Origin: Saprospiraceae bacterium
GTDB taxonomy: Bacteria > Bacteroidota > Bacteroidia > Chitinophagales > Saprospiraceae
Assembly: GCA_016714895.1 (NCBI GenBank)
Contig: JADKBV010000004.1
Location: 907,500-971,499 of the forward strand
Direction: 5' to 3'
Length of the DNA: 64,000 bases
Position 1 is the stretch's first letter; each line of letters opens with the position of its first letter. The translations under genes were made by a program, and so were the position numbers. Below the pieces are notes generated by a model. It saw only the letters and a list, made by a program, of their open reading frames with translations, was not told the origin of the DNA and ran no database searches. This document shows positions 20,401 through 29,078 of the stretch, in pieces.

Positions 20401-20630
20401 CTTATATGGACTTTGTCGAAAAAAACAAAGCCGGACAATATGATACAGCAAAACTAACCATTACAGCACAGGACAAAGAATATGTTTCAGAAGAATTAAA
20501 AGTGGTTTATGAAAAAATCAAAAACCATGAATTTTCCATCGGATGCGGAAAAGAAGAATGCGGATGGTGTAATTTTGTCACCAAAAATGCGCCTTTAAAA
20601 CTCAATTTTTCGGATGATGAAGAAAATTGA
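17457..20630 (+). CDS. UvrD/Rep-type helicase fused to a PD-(D/E)XK (RecB/AddB-like) nuclease
   Basis: 1057 residues. Superfamily 1A helicase motifs are in order: GPGTGKT (39-45), TYTDAASVEMRNRL, VDEYQDTN, GDDDQSIFRFQGA, LEENYRSTQ, STHGAKGMEFDYVF, RRLFYVALTRAKT. The last ~270 residues are a RecB-family nuclease: SATSLNKYLECPITFYYEK, GNAIHYALE, GKLDKISFFEGRILVTDYKTG (D ... DYK active site) and GCGKEECGWCNF. One Cys in LECP plus the three C-terminal Cys would bind a 4Fe-4S cluster as in AddB. Likely acts in DNA break processing or replication repair. Monocistronic; a TATCTTTG box lies at 17378. Confidence 0.87.
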   Translation: MIRPDKQLQSKYETAFEKLNAAQKKAVTQIEGPVMTIAGPGTGKTQLLAMRVGYILKNTDVYPHNILCLTYTDAASVEMRNRLLEFIGPDAYQVNIFTFHGFCNQVIQENMGDFGDYRDLQQITDLEEIELLRKLIDGFSVDHPLKRFKQDVYFEVPKLKNLFGMMKQEGWTYETIKEAYELFAKSISDPNDPHPDYVYQKKYSSKGVTFMAGDLKVNKIEEDLKKYKVIVDAAAEFETFQSLMKRSERYDYHDMILWVIRRFIEKDVLLGKYQEKYQYILVDEYQDTNGAQNQLLFLLASYWENPNVFIVGDDDQSIFRFQGANMSSIEDFVRKFEPFVVVLEENYRSTQTILDLSKSLIQHNQKRLISQFDGLTKNLIASHPDKKELVVEPEILKFENYTQEEIGVILKIKELAESGVPYSKMAVLYPKHKIAENIIEYCQKEKIPVQVKRSVNVLTQPLILKLLTILQYVYEESKETHAGEFLIFQMLHFDFLDLDPRDIGKIALYCRSGSPMSVEDDEIILDYPKWRNVLAKTKILEQAGVEQVNKVMGKAALLETWIRDYFNVTIQLLIQKVMTESGILHRVLTGADSGFNLQLLNSFFDLVKDECSRTEKFGVKELLDMVKKMEQNHLRLNVNKIVTEEDGVQFMSTHGAKGMEFDYVFMLRNNQTAWEKKRGINQQFAFPPNLISDSKIVELEDHRRLFYVALTRAKTKLFLSYTIRDDKNKDEVPTQFLSEIFSDLSEIPLLKVSENAILSYKNTLMMYSPEVQYLISKSDLNQILENFSISATSLNKYLECPITFYYEKILRIPMGRNATMGYGNAIHYALEMFFRDIELASPRSIGAVSKLISFFEKGMKKYHSHFTKAEMERYSYHGKEVLNSYYETYAKDWLQPKKYEIEYAIKNVEHSGVPISGKLDKISFFEGRILVTDYKTGSFKSDKLKPFQKDKEGKVGDYWRQLVFYSLLMDADKRNTWRLEEAYMDFVEKNKAGQYDTAKLTITAQDKEYVSEELKVVYEKIKNHEFSIGCGKEECGWCNFVTKNAPLKLNFSDDEEN

Positions 20631-20817
20631 GTTTTGAAACAAAACCTAATGGTAAGTATGGAAACGGGAAATTTATATACTTTTGTTTCAGCAAATTAAA
20701 AAAATCCGAAAAAGAGCATTCCCCATCTTTTAAATGCACAAAAACGATGATCATTGTTATGTTGATGAATAATTTTTCGGAACATAAAACTTTAGATAAC
20801 AGATAAAAAGAATATCG

Positions 20818-21426
20818 ATGAAAATATTTTGTATCGGCAGAAATTATGCGGATCACGCAGCGGAACTAAAAAACCCGTTGCCTTCAAAACCTATTGTTTT
20901 TATGAAACCTCCGACCGCTTTATTGTTGGATAATAAACCGTTTTACCATCCGGATTTCAGCAATGATATTCACTATGAATTGGAAGCGGTTTTGAAAATC
21001 AGTAAAAACGGAAAACAGGTTCAACCGGCTTTTGCATCGGATTATTACGATGAAATCGGCTTGGGAATAGATTTTACGGCAAGAGATCTTCAGGACGAAC
21101 TTAAACAAAAAGGACATCCCTGGGAAATAGCCAAAGCATTTGACCATTCGGCTGTTTTATCGCCATTTTTTCCATTGATGGATTATGACAAAAACAATAT
21201 TCACTTTGTTTTAAAAGTGAATGAGGAAATCAGGCAGGATGGTCATACAAAAGATTTAATTTTTTCTTTTGATCACCTGATTTGTTATGTTTCCAAATAT
21301 TTTACGCTGCAAAAAGGAGATTTGATATATACCGGTACACCTGCGGGCGTTGGTAAAATAAATATCGGCGACCGATTGGAGGCCTTTTTGGAAGGTCAAA
21401 AGGTATTGGATTTCAGAATAAAGTAG
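20818..21426 (+). CDS. Fumarylacetoacetate hydrolase family protein
   Basis: 202 residues, the size of single-domain FAH-type hydrolases/isomerases (YcgM-like; acylpyruvases and oxaloacetate decarboxylases). Visible: MKIFCIGRNYADHAAEL, KPIVFMKPPTALL, HYELEAVLKI (metal-binding Glu pair), GLGIDFTARDLQDELKQKGHPWEIAKAFDHS split across the mid-protein, and YTGTPAGVGKINIGD. Start ATG at 20818. The 187 bp upstream show no gene. It is followed after seven bases by the GSCFA gene, so the two are likely co-transcribed. The exact substrate is not determined. Confidence 0.85.
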   Translation: MKIFCIGRNYADHAAELKNPLPSKPIVFMKPPTALLLDNKPFYHPDFSNDIHYELEAVLKISKNGKQVQPAFASDYYDEIGLGIDFTARDLQDELKQKGHPWEIAKAFDHSAVLSPFFPLMDYDKNNIHFVLKVNEEIRQDGHTKDLIFSFDHLICYVSKYFTLQKGDLIYTGTPAGVGKINIGDRLEAFLEGQKVLDFRIK

Positions 21427-21433
21427 CAAACGA

Positions 21434-22416
21434 ATGAATTTTTTTACAAAAGTCGCAGACATTCATTCACCATTCAAAATGGATTACAATACGCCGGTAT
21501 TTTTGATGGGTTCCTGTTTTCTGAGGTGTTTGGAAAAAAACTGACTGATACTAAGTTTTCTTGTTTGTACAATCCATTCGGGACCATATATAATCCCGCC
21601 AGCATGGAAAAACTATTCAGATATGTATCCGGTGAGCTTACTGTAAGCAGGCAGAGCATTAACGAAAATAACGGGATTTTTTTTCATTTTGATTTTCATA
21701 GTGATATGAATGGTCTTCAATTAAATGATGTCCCGGAAAACATTCATCACAAAGTAACGGCGACAAAAAATTTTCTGAAAACAGCCTCAGTTGTTATTTT
21801 GACACCAGGCACCTCGATTGTTTATGAAAGATTGGATACAGGAGAAGTTGTGGCCAACTGCCATAAAGTTCCTGCTTCGTTTTTTCGTAAGAGGATGTTG
21901 ACGGTAGATGAAATAATTCAGTCATTTTCTGTTTTGGTATCCGGGATCAGGGCAATTCAAAAAAACATAAAAATCGTATTGACCCTGAGTCCTGTCCGAC
22001 ACATTCGTGATGGTCTGGTGGAAAATAACCTGTCAAAAGCCAGATTGCTGGAAGGTATTCACCGGATTGTGGCAGAACAACCGGATGTGTTCTATTTTCC
22101 ATCTTATGAAATCGTATTGGATGAATTGAGAGATTACCGTTTTTTTGAAAAAGATCTTATTCATCCGAATGGTATGGCACATGAAGTTCTTTGGGACTAC
22201 TTTTGCCGGAATATGATGACAGAAGATAGCAGGAATATAGTCCGGAGGGTCGAAAAACTGATTACTGCCAAAAACCACAGGCCACAATTTCCGACACATG
22301 CTGATTTTTTAAAATTTTGCAGGTTTCAGATGGAAGAAATTGACGGATTACAAAAGATATTACCGCAATGTGATTTTGAAACTGAAAAAATGTATTTCCG
22401 GCAATATCTACATTGA
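21434..22416 (+). CDS. GSCFA domain protein (one frame break)
   Basis: GSCFA-family protein, an SGNH-hydrolase-like family of Bacteroidota and Proteobacteria with unknown substrate. The true start is the ATG at 21434 (MNFFTKVADIHSPFKMDYN), giving VFLMGSCF, the hallmark. Immediately after it the frame is lost in the T run 21517-21520; adding one T gives GSCFSEVFGKKLTDTKF and continues into NPFGTIYNPAS to the stop at 22416. Later features: TPGTSIVYER, CHKVPASFFRKRMLT, LTLSPVRHIRDG (catalytic-type His region) and LIHPNGMAHEVLWDYF. Total ~327 residues, normal for the family. The break is probably a consensus error. Confidence 0.82.
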
Positions 22417-22445
22417 ACCTTCTTACATTCTCAATTCATATAAAG

Positions 22446-24002
22446 TTATCTCGGCACCAGTTTTATGACCGGACAAATCATTTCTTCCAAAGAAATGCCG
22501 CCATGCTGGAATGTATCTTTAAAAAACTGATGGTAGTAAGAATAATTATTCGGATAGAGGAAAAACACATCTTCCTTAGCAAATATATAAGTGCTGCTCA
22601 TATTCGGTCGGGGAAGTCCGGCTTCAGAAGGGTTTTTGATTTCCAATACATCCCTTTTGTCATATTGCAGATTTTTGCCTACCTTATACCTGAGGTTGGT
22701 GGTGGTTTCTCTGTCGGCCAAAACTTTTGATGGTGTATTGACTCTGATAGTACCGTGATCCGTTGTGACAAACAGAACGATGTCTTTATCAGCCAGTTTT
22801 TGAAGTGCTCCCCAAAGCGGCGAATTTAAAAACCAGGATTTGGTCAGAGATCTGTAAGCTTTTTCGTCACCTGCCAGTTCTTTCAAAACTTCCATTTCGG
22901 TGCGGGAATGAGAAAGCATATCTATAAAATTGTACACGATAGCCGTTATGTCGTTGTTGAGGTAATTGTGTACATTATCAAAAAGATGTCGGGCTGCTGC
23001 TACATTGGTTACCTTGACATAATCAGATTTGATGTCTTTTTTGACTACTCTTTGGATATTGCTGGCAAAAAACTTGTTTTCACTGTTATTTTTACCACCT
23101 TCTTCGAAGTCCAGCAACCAGTCATCCGGAAATTTTGCCTGAATTTCAGATGGTGTCAAACCGGCAAAAATTGCGTTTCGACTGTATTGTGTGGCTGTTG
23201 GCAGGATGGAATAAAAATAATCCTCTTCTTCCACACGGTAGAGTTCGGAAATGATGGGTTCGATGATTTTCCATTGATCAAACCTGAGGTTGTCGAGCAA
23301 TAAAAAAATTACCTTTTTACCGGAGGCAAGGGTTGGAAAAACCTTTGTTTTCAGAAGTTCGTGAGATTTAAGCGGACCTTCATTTTTTTTCATCCAGTTT
23401 TCATAGTTTTTGATGATATACTTTGAAAACTCTTTGTTGGCGTCACTTTTCTGCATGGTGAGAATTTCCTTCATTTCAGGATTCTGACTTTCATCGAGAC
23501 GGAGTTCCCAGGAAATGATTTTTTTATACACATCGACCCATTCGTTGTAATCCGGACCGGACATAATGTCCATAGTGATTTTGTTGAATTCCTGTCGGTA
23601 ATCCGTTGCCGTTTTTTCAGAGACCAATCTTTTATTGTCAATGATTTTTTTAAGGGTCAGCAATATTTGATTAGGATTGACAGGTTTGATCAGGTAGTCG
23701 TCAATCTGGGAGCCGATCGCCTCTTCCATAATGTTTTCAGCCTCATTTTTGGTGATCATCACGACCGGAATCTGTGGATTGGTCGCCTTTATTTTGGCTA
23801 ATGTCTCCAATCCGGACAATCCCGGCATACTTTCGTCGAGGAAAACCACATCAATCAGGCTATCTTCTTCCAAGGCGTCCAAAGCGTCATGACCATTGCT
23901 AACGGTAGTTATATGGTACCCTTTTTTTTCAAGAAAAAACAACTGTGGTTTTAATAAATCTATCTCGTCGTCGGCCCACAATATTTTGATCTGGTCTGTC
24001 AT
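22446..24002 (-). CDS. porX: PorX, T9SS-linked response regulator with PglZ domain
   Basis: 518 residues. N-terminal receiver domain (ILWADDEIDLLKPQL with acidic Asp pair; phospho-acceptor Asp56 in VVFLDESMPG; ITKNEAE; DYLIKPVNP), a helical linker, then an alkaline-phosphatase-like PglZ domain (FLLLDNLRFDQWK, PTATQYSRNAIFAGLTP, DMLSHSRTEME, FVTTDHGTIRVNTP with metal ligands). This is the architecture of PorX, which works with the PorY sensor kinase to control T9SS genes and has oligonucleotide phosphodiesterase activity in studied members. It fits the T9SS cargo at 6.7-11.7 kb. Convergent with the GSCFA gene and divergent from the HD hydrolase. Confidence 0.93.
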   Translation of the reverse strand: MTDQIKILWADDEIDLLKPQLFFLEKKGYHITTVSNGHDALDALEEDSLIDVVFLDESMPGLSGLETLAKIKATNPQIPVVMITKNEAENIMEEAIGSQIDDYLIKPVNPNQILLTLKKIIDNKRLVSEKTATDYRQEFNKITMDIMSGPDYNEWVDVYKKIISWELRLDESQNPEMKEILTMQKSDANKEFSKYIIKNYENWMKKNEGPLKSHELLKTKVFPTLASGKKVIFLLLDNLRFDQWKIIEPIISELYRVEEEDYFYSILPTATQYSRNAIFAGLTPSEIQAKFPDDWLLDFEEGGKNNSENKFFASNIQRVVKKDIKSDYVKVTNVAAARHLFDNVHNYLNNDITAIVYNFIDMLSHSRTEMEVLKELAGDEKAYRSLTKSWFLNSPLWGALQKLADKDIVLFVTTDHGTIRVNTPSKVLADRETTTNLRYKVGKNLQYDKRDVLEIKNPSEAGLPRPNMSSTYIFAKEDVFFLYPNNYSYYHQFFKDTFQHGGISLEEMICPVIKLVPR

Positions 24003-24097
24003 TTTTTATATTTTGTATTAAAGAAAACCACTTTTTGGCTGAATTATTGTTAGTTATACTTGTAATGTTATGTTAAATATAGATAAGGTAACCACTT

Positions 24098-25294
24098 ATG
24101 GTTAAGAAAAAAATATTCAACGACCCGATATACGGCCTCATGCATTTTGAATTTGAGGTTTTGTACCGGATTATAGACCATCCCTATTTTCAACGGCTCC
24201 GCCGCATATCACAGGTAGCGATGTCACATTATGTGTATCCCGGTGCCCAGCATTCGAGGTATCAACATGCATTAGGTGCATTACATCTTATGTCAAAGGC
24301 ATTAATGCTTTTGCAAAACAAAGGTATCAAAATTTCTGAAGAAGAAAAAAAAGCAGCATGTATTGCCATATTACTTCATGACATCGGTCATGGTCCGTTT
24401 TCTCATGCTTTGGAAAAATTGATCCTTCCTTTGTCCCATGAAGAGATATCCCTGTTGTTGATCGGAAAAATGGAACAAGATCTGAATGAAGATTTTTCGA
24501 TGGCAAAAGAAATATATCAGAACAGATATCATAAAAAATTTCTCAATCAATTGGTCAGTAGCCAACTGGATATGGACAGGATGGATTATCTGACGAGGGA
24601 CAGTTTTTTTTCAGGTGTAGCAGAGGGAATTATCGGTTATGACAGGATTATCACTTTGTTGACGGTTGCTGAAGGAAATCTGGCTATTGAAGAAAAAGGA
24701 ATGTATTCCATAGAAAACTTTTTGTCGGCCCGAAAGCTCATGTATTGGCAGGTTTATCTTCACAAAGCTGCTATTGGGGCTGAACAGGTTTTGGTTTCGG
24801 CGGTCAAAAGATGCAAACATTTGATTGAAGAAGGTTTTGATTTTTTCCAGGATGAAGATTTCAGAGATATTGTATTGGCCGGAGGGCAGGAAAACGGTGT
24901 TTCCTTATTGGATAAGTATGTAAAACTGGATGATACCAATATATTGTACATGCTGAAAAAAGGTATGTATTCCAAAGATAAAACCCTGTCTTTGTTGTCT
25001 GAAAGTATCATTGACCGCAAACTTTTTAGTTCTCAGTTGCGATCGGAGTCCATGCCTGAAAAAGAACAGGAAAATATAAAATCACAGATCAACCAAAAAT
25101 TGGATTTGGATTATGAACTGATGCCCTACTTTTTTATAACCAAAAAAGAAAAGTTTGTGGAATATGATACCAAAAAAGATGAAATTCTGTTTTTGGGAAA
25201 AGGAGGGAAAATTCAGATGTATTCAGAAATCAACAGCGAATATAAAGATAAACAGGCCATCATAAAATATGCTGTTTGTCATTGGAAAGTTTAA
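24098..25294 (+). CDS. HD-domain phosphohydrolase (SAMHD1/dGTPase-like)
   Basis: 398 residues. N-terminal FNDPIYGLMHFEFEVLYRII and HPYFQRLRRISQVAM, followed by the HD metal site: HSRYQHALGALHLM, AILLHDIGHGPFSHALE, and the distal Asp in QLDMDRMDYLTRDSFFSG. This is the YdhJ/SAMHD1-like group of HD hydrolases, several of which act on dNTPs or other nucleotides. Start ATG at 24098. Divergent from porX with ~95 bp between, and 105 bp ahead of metH. Confidence 0.87.
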   Translation: MVKKKIFNDPIYGLMHFEFEVLYRIIDHPYFQRLRRISQVAMSHYVYPGAQHSRYQHALGALHLMSKALMLLQNKGIKISEEEKKAACIAILLHDIGHGPFSHALEKLILPLSHEEISLLLIGKMEQDLNEDFSMAKEIYQNRYHKKFLNQLVSSQLDMDRMDYLTRDSFFSGVAEGIIGYDRIITLLTVAEGNLAIEEKGMYSIENFLSARKLMYWQVYLHKAAIGAEQVLVSAVKRCKHLIEEGFDFFQDEDFRDIVLAGGQENGVSLLDKYVKLDDTNILYMLKKGMYSKDKTLSLLSESIIDRKLFSSQLRSESMPEKEQENIKSQINQKLDLDYELMPYFFITKKEKFVEYDTKKDEILFLGKGGKIQMYSEINSEYKDKQAIIKYAVCHWKV

Positions 25295-25384
25295 CCGACA
25301 CATTTTTTTTGATAAACTTTTGATTTCCATAATCATTAACGAATTGTTTGTAAAAATTCATTTCCGAAAAGGACAAGGTATTTG

Positions 25385-25392
25385 TACCTTTG
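25385..25392 (+). promoter_or_regulatory. TACCTTTG -7 element upstream of metH
   Basis: A perfect TAnnTTTG box ends 7 bp before the metH ATG at 25400. If used, the transcript would be nearly leaderless. No clear TTTG lies at the right distance, and no cobalamin riboswitch is seen in the 105 bp upstream. Confidence 0.3.
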
Positions 25393-25399
25393 CATTTGT

Positions 25400-28300
25400 A
25401 TGACAAATCTGAAGAATTTAGCAAAACAACGAATTTTGGTTCTTGATGGTGCCATGGGTACTATGATACAGCGTTACCGGCTTCAGGAAGCTGACTACAG
25501 GGGAGAACGTTTTTTGAACCATCACAAAGATCTGAAAGGAAATAACGACTTGTTGTCTCTGACCAGGCCGGATATCATTTCAGATATTCACAGAGCTTAT
25601 CTTGAAGCAGGGTCTGATATTATTGAAACCAATACCTTTAATGGCACCAGAATTTCCCAATCTGATTATGATTTGGAACATATGGCTTATGAAATTAATA
25701 AAGTTTCAGCGGAAATTGCCAAAAAAGTTGCTATGGAGTTTACCGAAAAAAATCCGGATAAACCCAGATTTGTGGCAGGTGCCATAGGTCCTACCAATAA
25801 AACAGCTTCATTGTCACCAGACGTAAACAATCCCGGTTTCAGGTCAGTGGATTTTGACGAATTGGCAGAAAATTACAGAGAACAAGCCATGGGATTGCTG
25901 GATGGCGGTGCCGATATATTGTTGGTTGAAACTGTTTTTGACACCCTCAATTGTAAGGCAGCTTTGTTTGCCATCAGTCAGTTAAAAGAAGAAAGAAATA
26001 ATGATGTTCCGGTGATGGTTTCAGGTACAATAACCGATGCAAGTGGCAGGACATTAAGCGGACAAACAGCAGAAGCATTTTATATTTCAGTAAAGCATGG
26101 AGGATTGTTCAGTGTCGGTTTAAATTGTGCTTTGGGAGCTAAAGAACTGAGGCCCCATTTGTACGATCTGAGTCAGATAGCTGATTGTTTTATCAGCGCC
26201 TACCCCAATGCCGGTCTGCCTAATGAATTGGGAGGATACGACCAAAGTCCGGAAGAAATGAAAAATTATATCCGGGAGTTTGTCTCTTCCAACCTGGTAA
26301 ATATCGTGGGAGGATGTTGTGGGACCACACCCGATCACATCCGGTTGATGGCGGAAGCGGTAAAGGATATGACTCCGAGGCAAATACCGGAACCTAAAAA
26401 ATTATCCATGTATTCCGGTCTGGAGCCATTGATCGTAAGAGAAGACCTGAATTTTATCAATATCGGCGAGAGGACCAACGTAACCGGTTCGCGGCAATTT
26501 GCCCGGTTGATTGCCTCAGATGATTATACCAAAGCGCTTGAGGTAGCCGCACAACAAGTAGAAAACGGTGCCCAGATTATCGATGTCAATATGGATGAGG
26601 GACTGTTGGATTCAAAAAAGGCCATGCAGACTTTTCTGCAATTAGCGATGTCAGAACCTGAGATTGCCAAAGTACCTGTTATGATTGATTCCTCAAAGTT
26701 TGAAGTTATCGAAGCCGGATTAAAATGTGTTCAGGGAAAATGTATTGTTAATTCCATTTCACTCAAAGAGGGAGAAGAAAGTTTTGTCAGGCAGGCAAAA
26801 TTATTGAGAAAATATGGTGCGGCTACGGTGGTAATGGCTTTTGACGAAGAAGGACAGGCTGATACTGTTGAAAGAAAAGTTTCCATTTGCAGGCGGGCGT
26901 ATAAAATATTGACAGAGGATATAGGATTTCCTCCTGAAGATATCATTTTCGATCCGAATATATTTGCTGTTGCGACCGGAATTTCCGAACATGACAATTA
27001 TGCCAAATATTTTATTGAGGCAACACGGCAGATTAAACATTTTTGTCCAGGCGCCAAAGTAAGTGGTGGGGTAAGTAATATTTCATTTTCTTACAGAGGA
27101 AATGAAAAAGTAAGAGAAGCCATGCATTCTGCCTTTTTATACCACGCCATACAGGCAGGTATGGACATGGGTATTGTCAATGCAGGGATGATTGAAGTAT
27201 ATGAAGAAATCGACAAAGATCTTTTGGTATTGGTGGAAGATGTTTTGTTCAACAGGCATGAAAAAGCGACTGAAAAGCTCACGACTTATGCTGAAACAAG
27301 TTCAGGAAGCGGAAAAGTCCTTCAAAAAGATGAAACATGGCGACTGGAACCGGTTGAAAAAAGATTGGCACATGCTCTGGTGAAAGGGATAACCGATTTT
27401 ATTGAAGAAGATACAGAAGAAGCCAGACAAAAGTATCCATCGCCGATCAATGTCATCGAAGGACCTTTGATGGACGGGATGAATATCGTAGGAGATTTGT
27501 TTGGTGCCGGAAAAATGTTTTTGCCCCAGGTTGTTAAAAGTGCACGGGTGATGAAACGATCCGTTGCTTATCTGACACCTTTTATTGATGCTGAAAAGGA
27601 TAAAGCCGGAGTGCAGACTAAAGGGAAAATATTGTTGGCAACAGTAAAAGGAGACGTACACGATATCGGGAAAAACATTGTGGGTGTGGTACTTGCCTGT
27701 AATAATTACGATATTATTGATTTGGGTGTCATGGTACCGGCCAATACTATTTTGGATAAAGCTTTGGAACATAAAGTTGATATCATAGGTTTGAGTGGTT
27801 TGATCACACCCTCATTGGACGAAATGGTTCATGTTGCTTCTGAAATGAAAAGGAGAAATATGAATTTGCCTTTACTGATCGGTGGTGCCACTACTTCAAG
27901 AACGCATACAGCCCTTAAAATAGAGCCAAATTATGATGGTCCTGTGGTTCATGTGCTGGATGCCAGCAGAAGTGTAGGAGTTGTGAGCCAATTATTAGGT
28001 AGTGAAAAAGATATCCTGATCCAACAAACAAAAAAATCTTACGAAGAAATCCGGGTACAGCGGGAAAAAGGAAAAACAGATAAAGAATATGTAAGTCTCG
28101 AAACCTGCAGGCAAAAAAAGATGGTTTTAGACTGGCAAACGTATAATCCTCCGGTACCAACATCACAAGGAGTTTTTGTATTGGACAATATTGATATTGA
28201 AGATGTAATACCGTATATAGATTGGACACCGTTTTTCAGTAGCTGGCAATTAAAGGGTAAGTATCCGGATATATTTTCAGATGCATACGTCGGAGAAGAA

Positions 28301-29056
28301 GCCAAAGAACTTTATGAACAGGCACTTTTGATGCTGGATCAAATCAAAAGGGGAAAACAGCTGACCTTAAAAGCAGTATTTGGTATTTTTCCTGCCAATA
28401 GTACTGGAGATGATGTTGAGATTTTGTCAGAAGGGGGAAAAACAACAGTTCATTTTCTGAGACAACAGCGCAAAAAATCTGAAGGTTTGCCTTATCATTG
28501 TCTTTCAGATTTTATCAGCCCTTCGGATTCCGGTAAAACAGATTATCTTGGCATGTTTGCTGTTACTGCCGGTATAGGTATAGAAGATCATATCCGTCGT
28601 TATGAAGAAGCTCATGATGACTACAGTGCCATATTGATGAAGGCATTGGCAGATCGGCTTGCTGAAGCATTGGCTGAATATCTTCATGAAAAAGTCAGGA
28701 AAGAATATTGGGCTTACGGTAAAGACGAATCATTAGACAATCAGTCCCTGATAGAAGAAAAATATCGTGGCATCAGACCGGCTCCCGGTTACCCTGCATG
28801 TCCTGACCATACCGAAAAAGATACCATCTGGGAAATGCTGGATGTAGAAAAACATACGGGAATTTTTCTTACGGAAAGTAAAGCGATGTATCCGGCTGCC
28901 AGTGTCAGTGGTTATTATTTTGCTCATCCGGAATCAAAATATTTTGGTTTGGGCAATATTGAAAAAGATCAGGCAGTTGATTATGCGGAAAGAAAAAATT
29001 TGCCTTTGGAAACCGTTGAAAAATGGTTGGCATCACATTTGTGTTATGATATATAA
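25400..29056 (+). CDS. metH: Cobalamin-dependent methionine synthase
   Basis: 1218 residues with all four modules. Homocysteine domain (VLDGAMGTMIQRY; zinc site with GGCCGTTPDHIR), pterin domain (FINIGERTNVTGS, IDVNMDEGLLDS), B12 cap and Rossmann domain with the cobalt-ligand motif GDVHDIGKNIVGVV (His754) and SGLITPSLDEM, GGATTS, and the C-terminal SAM-dependent activation domain (RPAPGYPACPDHTEK, SGYYFAHPESKYF). Transfers methyl from methyl-tetrahydrofolate to homocysteine through cobalamin. Start is the ATG at 25400; an in-frame TTG lies 18 bp upstream. Intact, single-gene unit in front of the exopolysaccharide locus. Confidence 0.96.
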   Translation: MTNLKNLAKQRILVLDGAMGTMIQRYRLQEADYRGERFLNHHKDLKGNNDLLSLTRPDIISDIHRAYLEAGSDIIETNTFNGTRISQSDYDLEHMAYEINKVSAEIAKKVAMEFTEKNPDKPRFVAGAIGPTNKTASLSPDVNNPGFRSVDFDELAENYREQAMGLLDGGADILLVETVFDTLNCKAALFAISQLKEERNNDVPVMVSGTITDASGRTLSGQTAEAFYISVKHGGLFSVGLNCALGAKELRPHLYDLSQIADCFISAYPNAGLPNELGGYDQSPEEMKNYIREFVSSNLVNIVGGCCGTTPDHIRLMAEAVKDMTPRQIPEPKKLSMYSGLEPLIVREDLNFINIGERTNVTGSRQFARLIASDDYTKALEVAAQQVENGAQIIDVNMDEGLLDSKKAMQTFLQLAMSEPEIAKVPVMIDSSKFEVIEAGLKCVQGKCIVNSISLKEGEESFVRQAKLLRKYGAATVVMAFDEEGQADTVERKVSICRRAYKILTEDIGFPPEDIIFDPNIFAVATGISEHDNYAKYFIEATRQIKHFCPGAKVSGGVSNISFSYRGNEKVREAMHSAFLYHAIQAGMDMGIVNAGMIEVYEEIDKDLLVLVEDVLFNRHEKATEKLTTYAETSSGSGKVLQKDETWRLEPVEKRLAHALVKGITDFIEEDTEEARQKYPSPINVIEGPLMDGMNIVGDLFGAGKMFLPQVVKSARVMKRSVAYLTPFIDAEKDKAGVQTKGKILLATVKGDVHDIGKNIVGVVLACNNYDIIDLGVMVPANTILDKALEHKVDIIGLSGLITPSLDEMVHVASEMKRRNMNLPLLIGGATTSRTHTALKIEPNYDGPVVHVLDASRSVGVVSQLLGSEKDILIQQTKKSYEEIRVQREKGKTDKEYVSLETCRQKKMVLDWQTYNPPVPTSQGVFVLDNIDIEDVIPYIDWTPFFSSWQLKGKYPDIFSDAYVGEEAKELYEQALLMLDQIKRGKQLTLKAVFGIFPANSTGDDVEILSEGGKTTVHFLRQQRKKSEGLPYHCLSDFISPSDSGKTDYLGMFAVTAGIGIEDHIRRYEEAHDDYSAILMKALADRLAEALAEYLHEKVRKEYWAYGKDESLDNQSLIEEKYRGIRPAPGYPACPDHTEKDTIWEMLDVEKHTGIFLTESKAMYPAASVSGYYFAHPESKYFGLGNIEKDQAVDYAERKNLPLETVEKWLASHLCYDI

Positions 29057-29078
29057 TTGATCAATAAATTTTTTGTAC

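Noticed and set aside
22446..24002. PglZ domain as a sign of a BREX phage-defence system
   Set aside because: The PglZ-type domain is fused to a receiver domain in the PorX arrangement, and no other BREX genes are nearby.
25295..25399. Cobalamin or SAM riboswitch ahead of metH
   Set aside because: The gap is about 105 bp and no B12-box or SAM-type helices could be recognised.
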